From Berghia stephanieae (lineage: Eukaryota; Mollusca; Gastropoda; Nudibranchia; Aeolidiidae), in the NCBI GenBank assembly GCA_034508935.3, contig CM067445.1, positions 17,148,326 to 17,212,325 on the forward strand: a stretch of 64,000 bases of DNA, in the 5' to 3' direction. A program made the position numbers and the translations under genes. Below the pieces are notes generated by a model that saw only the letters and a list, made by a program, of their open reading frames with translations, had not been told where the DNA came from and ran no database searches. This document shows, piece by piece, positions 61,485-64,000 of this stretch (within the stretch, counting starts at the first letter, position 1; each line of letters opens with the position of its first letter).

Positions 61485-64000
61485 ACAATGGTATAGATTT
61501 ATAGTGCGCCAAACATCCCTTCATCAGGAGGGCTCTGGGCGCATAACATAGATTAATTTAATCATGAAGCCCTAACACAGTACACGAACAACGCTAATTA
61601 TACACATAATCAAAAGAAAGCCTGTCGGAATAAGAATGTCTTCAATCGACGCTTGAATTCCTCTAGTGAAGACGAAGAACGTATCTCTAGTGGTAATAAA
61701 TTCCACAACCTTGGACCAGAATGCTGAAAGGCGCGTTCACCAGCCTTCACTCGACAGCGGGGTGTTTTCAATTTGAGGTCGTTCGTTGATCGAAGCGATC
61801 GCTGTGGGTTATACCGTTCAACGAGGTTTGAGAGATATGCTGGTGACGAGCCCTCCAGGCATTTGAAAACGATAGTTGAAGATTTATATTTAATCCGCTG
61901 GTCCACTGGCAGCCAATGCAGCTGCTGTAGTAATTCGGGAGCTGCAGTTTTTCTGTCTTTCTGTAGTACAACGCGGGCTGCCATGTTCTGTATTTTCTGG
62001 AGTTTGTTTATTTTGTCCTTTGTGAGACCAACAAACAGTGCATTGCAGTAGTCCATTTTCGGGAATATCAAAGATGTTACCAGTTTGTTGCAAGTTTCCC
62101 TATTAATAAATGGTCTGATTGTTCTGATATTTCTTAGAATGCAGATAGCACTTGTTCTCACATTGTTAATATGTTTGTTCATAGACAGATCACTCTCTAA
62201 GGTGATGCCGAGATTTTTTGCTGATGTTGTGAGTTGTATTTTGTCATTATCGTTGATTGTCAGTGCCAGTGTAGATGGATCTGTCTTATTATTTGAACTA
62301 GCAATGAATAAGGCTTCGGTCTTGTCGCCATTTAATTTTAATCTATTTGCAGACATCCATCTCATCACATGATTGATGCATTGTTCGTAAACAGTTATCT
62401 TTGAAACTATATCGGATTGCAAACACATGCTATATATCTGGGTATCGTCGGCGTACATATGGTAAGCGAGAGAATGTTGCTCTAAGATCCTCACAACAGG
62501 GGAAGTGTAAAGTACAAAAAGGACTGGACCTAAAACGGATCCTTGAGGTACACCAAAATGAATGTCACGCTCTGACGAAGTTACTTCCCCAATTAAAACT
62601 GATTGAGTTCTTTGAGTAAGATATGATGCAAACCAGTTTAGAGCAGTGCCCGATATGCCGAAAGTAACTTGTAGCCTTCGAAGTAGTATGGCATGGTCAA
62701 TGGTGTCAAAGGCCGCCGAAAGATCGAGAAGACTAAGGATGGTGGTTTTTCCTTGATCAATAATTTGCAGCAAGTCATTTGTGATTCTCATCAATGCTGT
62801 TTCTGTGCTATGATTTTGCCGATAGGCCGATTGAAAGCACTCATCGAGGTTATTATGTTTCACGTGACAAGAAAGTTGTTTTAGTACAATCTTTTCTAGA
62901 ATTTTGGAAATGAATGGTAGATTTGATACAGGCCTAAAGTTTTTAAAATCATCACTGTCAAGTCCCGCTTTCTTCAACAATGGCTTCACCAATGCTTTCT
63001 TGAAGCTTTCTGGAACAACTCCCTCCCTTAATGATTGATTAATCAATTCAGTGATGTAAGGTGCAAGTTCATCAATACACTCCTTCAAAAGGGATGTTGG
63101 TAAAGGGTCGAGCCTACATGATTTGCTAGGACTAGAGAGAATCGTTTTCTTTGTGTCATTTATTGAAATTTCTTTGAAAGATGTTAAGGGTTCACCATAA
63201 AAAGAGGTATATTCTGCTTCTGTTTCGTCTGTGTCAAGTTCACTCCGTATCGTTGTTATTTTATTCATGAAATACTCTACAAAGCAGTCCGCGAGTTGCT
63301 TGTCGTCAGTGTGGTGTGGCAGGCTTGTTTTGATCTCTTTGCCTAGAAGCTTATTTGAGATTTTATAAAACTCCTTCGGACTTTTTATGTTATCAACTTT
63401 ATCAAGATAGTAGATACGCTTTGCCTTAATTGTCACCTCTTTGAGTCTATGTTTGAATGATATGTAAGTTTCCTTATCAATTGTCAGGCCAGATTTTTTC
63501 CATTTCTTCTCCGCTTTTCTTTTCTCTTTCTTTATACGTTTTACCTCCAAATTGTACCATGGTGATTCTTTTCTGATGTTCACAGATCTTATCGTGAGAG
63601 GTGCGTGCTTATCAATAACACTAATAACTGCTTTATCAAAATTGTCACCAGTCACTTCTTTCTCACAATGTGTAGTTAGAGAGTGAGAGAGGTCCGCTTT
63701 AAATAGTTCTATGTCAATTTTCTTCAAATCTCTCGAAACAACTATTTTTTTTGTTTTTGTGTCGTGTACTGTCCCCCCTCTGATGCCAAAAGATATTAAA
63801 TGATGGTCTGAAATGCAAAGATCATCTACATTGATAGGTGTCGCTAGTTGCATGTCAACGCTGGTCAATACCCAGTCAATAATGTGTCCACACCGATGTG
63901 TCTTTTCATTGACATGCTGTGTCATGTGATGTGACGAAAGTAGTTTATTTATATTTCTTATATCCGGTGTGTCTCGATCAAAGTGTAAGTTGAAATCTCC
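61485..64000 (-). mobile_element. CR1/L2-like LINE, 5' end outside window
   Basis: The 3' part of a Jockey-superfamily LINE: ORF2, a short 3' UTR (about 61490-61609) with GCGCACTATAAATC, and an ATT-repeat tail. The 5' end lies beyond the right edge. No stops interrupt the visible coding part, so the copy is young. Confidence 0.9.
61610..64000 (-). CDS. CR1/L2-like LINE ORF2: endonuclease and reverse transcriptase (partial)
   Basis: The frame is open from the right edge of the window, so the first ATG at 63925 is not the true start: GDFNLHFDRDTPD, part of the endonuclease, is encoded upstream of it. Then HIIDWVLTS and DLCISDHHLISF close the endonuclease domain. The reverse transcriptase follows: LDPLPTSLLKECIDELAPY, FRPVSNLPFISKILEKIVLK, SLLDLSAAFDTIDHAILLRR, FGVPQGSVLGPVLFVLY and the catalytic HMYADDTQIY. 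The C-terminal part has NRLKLNGDKTEALFI, PRLWNLLPLEIRSSSSLEEF and ends KRRLKTFLFRQAFF. The LSAAFDTIDH and PQGSVLGP wording fits CR1/L2-type rather than RTE elements. The exact clade is not resolved. Confidence 0.9.
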   Translation of the reverse strand, partial: GDFNLHFDRDTPDIRNINKLLSSHHMTQHVNEKTHRCGHIIDWVLTSVDMQLATPINVDDLCISDHHLISFGIRGGTVHDTKTKKIVVSRDLKKIDIELFKADLSHSLTTHCEKEVTGDNFDKAVISVIDKHAPLTIRSVNIRKESPWYNLEVKRIKKEKRKAEKKWKKSGLTIDKETYISFKHRLKEVTIKAKRIYYLDKVDNIKSPKEFYKISNKLLGKEIKTSLPHHTDDKQLADCFVEYFMNKITTIRSELDTDETEAEYTSFYGEPLTSFKEISINDTKKTILSSPSKSCRLDPLPTSLLKECIDELAPYITELINQSLREGVVPESFKKALVKPLLKKAGLDSDDFKNFRPVSNLPFISKILEKIVLKQLSCHVKHNNLDECFQSAYRQNHSTETALMRITNDLLQIIDQGKTTILSLLDLSAAFDTIDHAILLRRLQVTFGISGTALNWFASYLTQRTQSVLIGEVTSSERDIHFGVPQGSVLGPVLFVLYTSPVVRILEQHSLAYHMYADDTQIYSMCLQSDIVSKITVYEQCINHVMRWMSANRLKLNGDKTEALFIASSNNKTDPSTLALTINDNDKIQLTTSAKNLGITLESDLSMNKHINNVRTSAICILRNIRTIRPFINRETCNKLVTSLIFPKMDYCNALFVGLTKDKINKLQKIQNMAARVVLQKDRKTAAPELLQQLHWLPVDQRIKYKSSTIVFKCLEGSSPAYLSNLVERYNPQRSLRSTNDLKLKTPRCRVKAGERAFQHSGPRLWNLLPLEIRSSSSLEEFKRRLKTFLFRQAFF

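Overview
The window is a repeat-rich, AT-rich animal chromosome segment, most likely from a marine invertebrate. I lean towards a spiralian such as a mollusc, from the mix of RTE and CR1/L2-like LINEs, mariner, tRNA-derived SINEs and long AAT/GA microsatellites; the sequence does not fix the species. Genes are split into many short exons with GT-AG introns, and the two genes I can reconstruct lie tail to tail. Gene 1, plus strand, 3332-28584: a complete 19-exon PWP2/UTP1 gene for the U3 snoRNP (small-subunit processome) WD40 protein. Its first coding exon is only 18 nt and lies 4.9 kb upstream of exon 2; the spliced frame gives 921 residues. Gene 2, minus strand, 60734-33014: an OST3/OST6 (TUSC3/MAGT1) oligosaccharyltransferase oxidoreductase subunit in 11 coding exons, about 327 residues, with an intact CSVC motif. 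Only its last 7-nt coding exon is uncertain. PWP2 acts in nucleolar 18S rRNA maturation and OST3 in ER N-glycosylation, so they are neighbours without an evident functional link. Layout: 1-720 microsatellite; 721-3331 upstream flank; 3332-28584 PWP2, whose introns hold two minisatellites, SINEs, a LINE relic, a Tc1-like relic and a nested pair of MITE-like elements; 28585-33013 intergenic, with a mariner relic and a short hAT-like element; 33014-60734 OST3, whose introns are packed with mobile DNA; 60735-64000 flank with a CR1/L2-like LINE running off the right edge. The most striking content is mobile. (a) A full-length RTE-clade LINE (44288-47514) has an exact 12-bp target-site duplication and one frameshift. 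Its first 107 nt fit the double-pseudoknot layout of an HDV-like self-cleaving ribozyme, with the predicted cleavage point at the exact 5' end of the element. (b) A full-length mariner with an intact DD34D transposase lies at 49831-51210. (c) Several non-autonomous DNA transposon families can be defined from termini and target duplications alone: a CAGTGATGA family and a YAGRCCTG family with apparent 6-bp duplications, a TAGG family with 7-bp duplications, and a nested insertion supported by an empty site elsewhere in the window. (d) A 0.53-kb SINE-like family occurs twice, one copy carrying a nested insertion bracketed by a 12-bp duplication. (e) A large imperfect inverted duplication (51900-53880 against 57385-58410) contains a ~200-bp unit that recurs twice more downstream. 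No bacterial features, CRISPR arrays, rRNA genes or convincing tRNA genes were seen.
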